Positions 63,879 to 64,000 of a stretch of 64,000 nt of DNA are shown one piece after another. Under the pieces are notes generated by a model, which was not told the origin of the DNA, ran no database searches, and saw only the letters and a program-made list of their open reading frames with translations. Each line of letters opens with the position of its first letter. Positions within the stretch are counted from its first letter, which is position 1. Made by a program: the position numbers and the translations under genes. Source of the stretch: Streptomyces sp. 840.1 (GTDB lineage: Bacteria; Actinomycetota; Actinomycetes; Streptomycetales; Streptomycetaceae); contig NZ_RJUU01000001.1 of NCBI RefSeq assembly GCF_003751445.1, positions 5,001 through 69,000 of the forward strand, in the 5' to 3' direction.

Positions 63879-64000
63879 CTATTCCCGGCTCCCCGCCGCG
63901 GCCTCGTGCATCGCCAGTTCCAGCAGCGTGGCGTCGGTGAGCGTGCCCGAGCCGTCCGGCGGAATCAGCCAGCGGACCCCGCCGGCGGCGGACCGCCCGG
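63879..64000 (-). CDS. C-terminal end of an unidentified gene (cut by window edge)
   Basis: The last 39 residues of a leftward reading frame (GRSAAGGVRWLIPPDGSG, then TLTDATLLELAMHEAAAGSRE) end in TAG at 63881-63879. Codon use is normal for the region. The fragment is too short to name; conserved Streptomyces hypothetical proteins end in a similar RWLIPPDG-like way, but I cannot place the family. Confidence 0.6.
   Translation of the reverse strand, partial: GRSAAGGVRWLIPPDGSGTLTDATLLELAMHEAAAGSRE

Overview
The window is a high-GC actinobacterial chromosome segment that is almost certainly from a Streptomyces. It has GTG/TTG starts, 4-bp ATGA/GTGA overlaps, very strong third-position GC, Streptomyces-type paralogues (DUF397, PucR, S8 subtilases, GH18 chitinase), and a gene order that, as I recall it, follows the S. 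coelicolor core from about SCO5745 down to about SCO5673. It is mostly core chromosome with a few accessory or orphan genes. I see no rRNA, tRNA, CRISPR array, insertion sequence or prophage.

Left part (1-10130): RNase J (cut by the left edge), dapA, thyX, two small membrane proteins, a membrane protein with an expanded C-terminal repeat, dapB, an M16 peptidase, pnp and rpsO. This is a lysine/diaminopimelate plus RNA-decay block. rpsO, pnp and the M16 peptidase form one leftward unit with a structured pnp leader. An orphan DUF397 protein follows.

10131-19558: a 917-residue Pro/Gln-rich MinD-like ATPase resembling SCO5717/EspI of type VII (ESX) loci, with no ESX gene beside it, then a complete rightward dipeptide/oligopeptide ABC importer (binding protein, two permeases, two ATPases). 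The binding protein has a C-terminal membrane anchor rather than a lipobox.

19612-33054: an XdhC-family protein and ribF. Next comes a 1271-residue trypsin-like/STAND-ATPase fusion in which both the nucleophile Ser and the Walker A Lys appear substituted. The translation block truB-rbfA-DUF503-infB-ylxR-nusA-rimP follows, all leftward. Several terminators, palindromes and tandem repeats mark transcription-unit borders.

33092-49000: a rightward trio (lipoprotein, DUF4439 ferritin-like protein, aminoglycoside-phosphotransferase-like pseudokinase), an NmrA-type oxidoreductase behind a MerR-like promoter, then leftward proS, two GNAT acetyltransferases, the MEP-pathway genes ispG and dxr flanking the site-2 protease gene, a LinA-like nucleotidyltransferase, an AroA-type EPSP synthase with Ala where Gly96 is expected, a long acyl-CoA dehydrogenase and a SpoIIE/PP2C phosphatase.

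49050-64000: a TrmB/LuxR-type regulator followed by a large secreted subtilase, then an aldehyde dehydrogenase, a PucR-family regulator and an orphan TraG/TraD-like membrane ATPase facing gabT (a possible GABA/amine catabolic neighbourhood). The window ends with a PAP2 phosphatase convergent with a secreted GH18 chitinase that carries a DasR-type site between its -35 and -10, and the 3' end of an unidentified leftward gene at the right edge.
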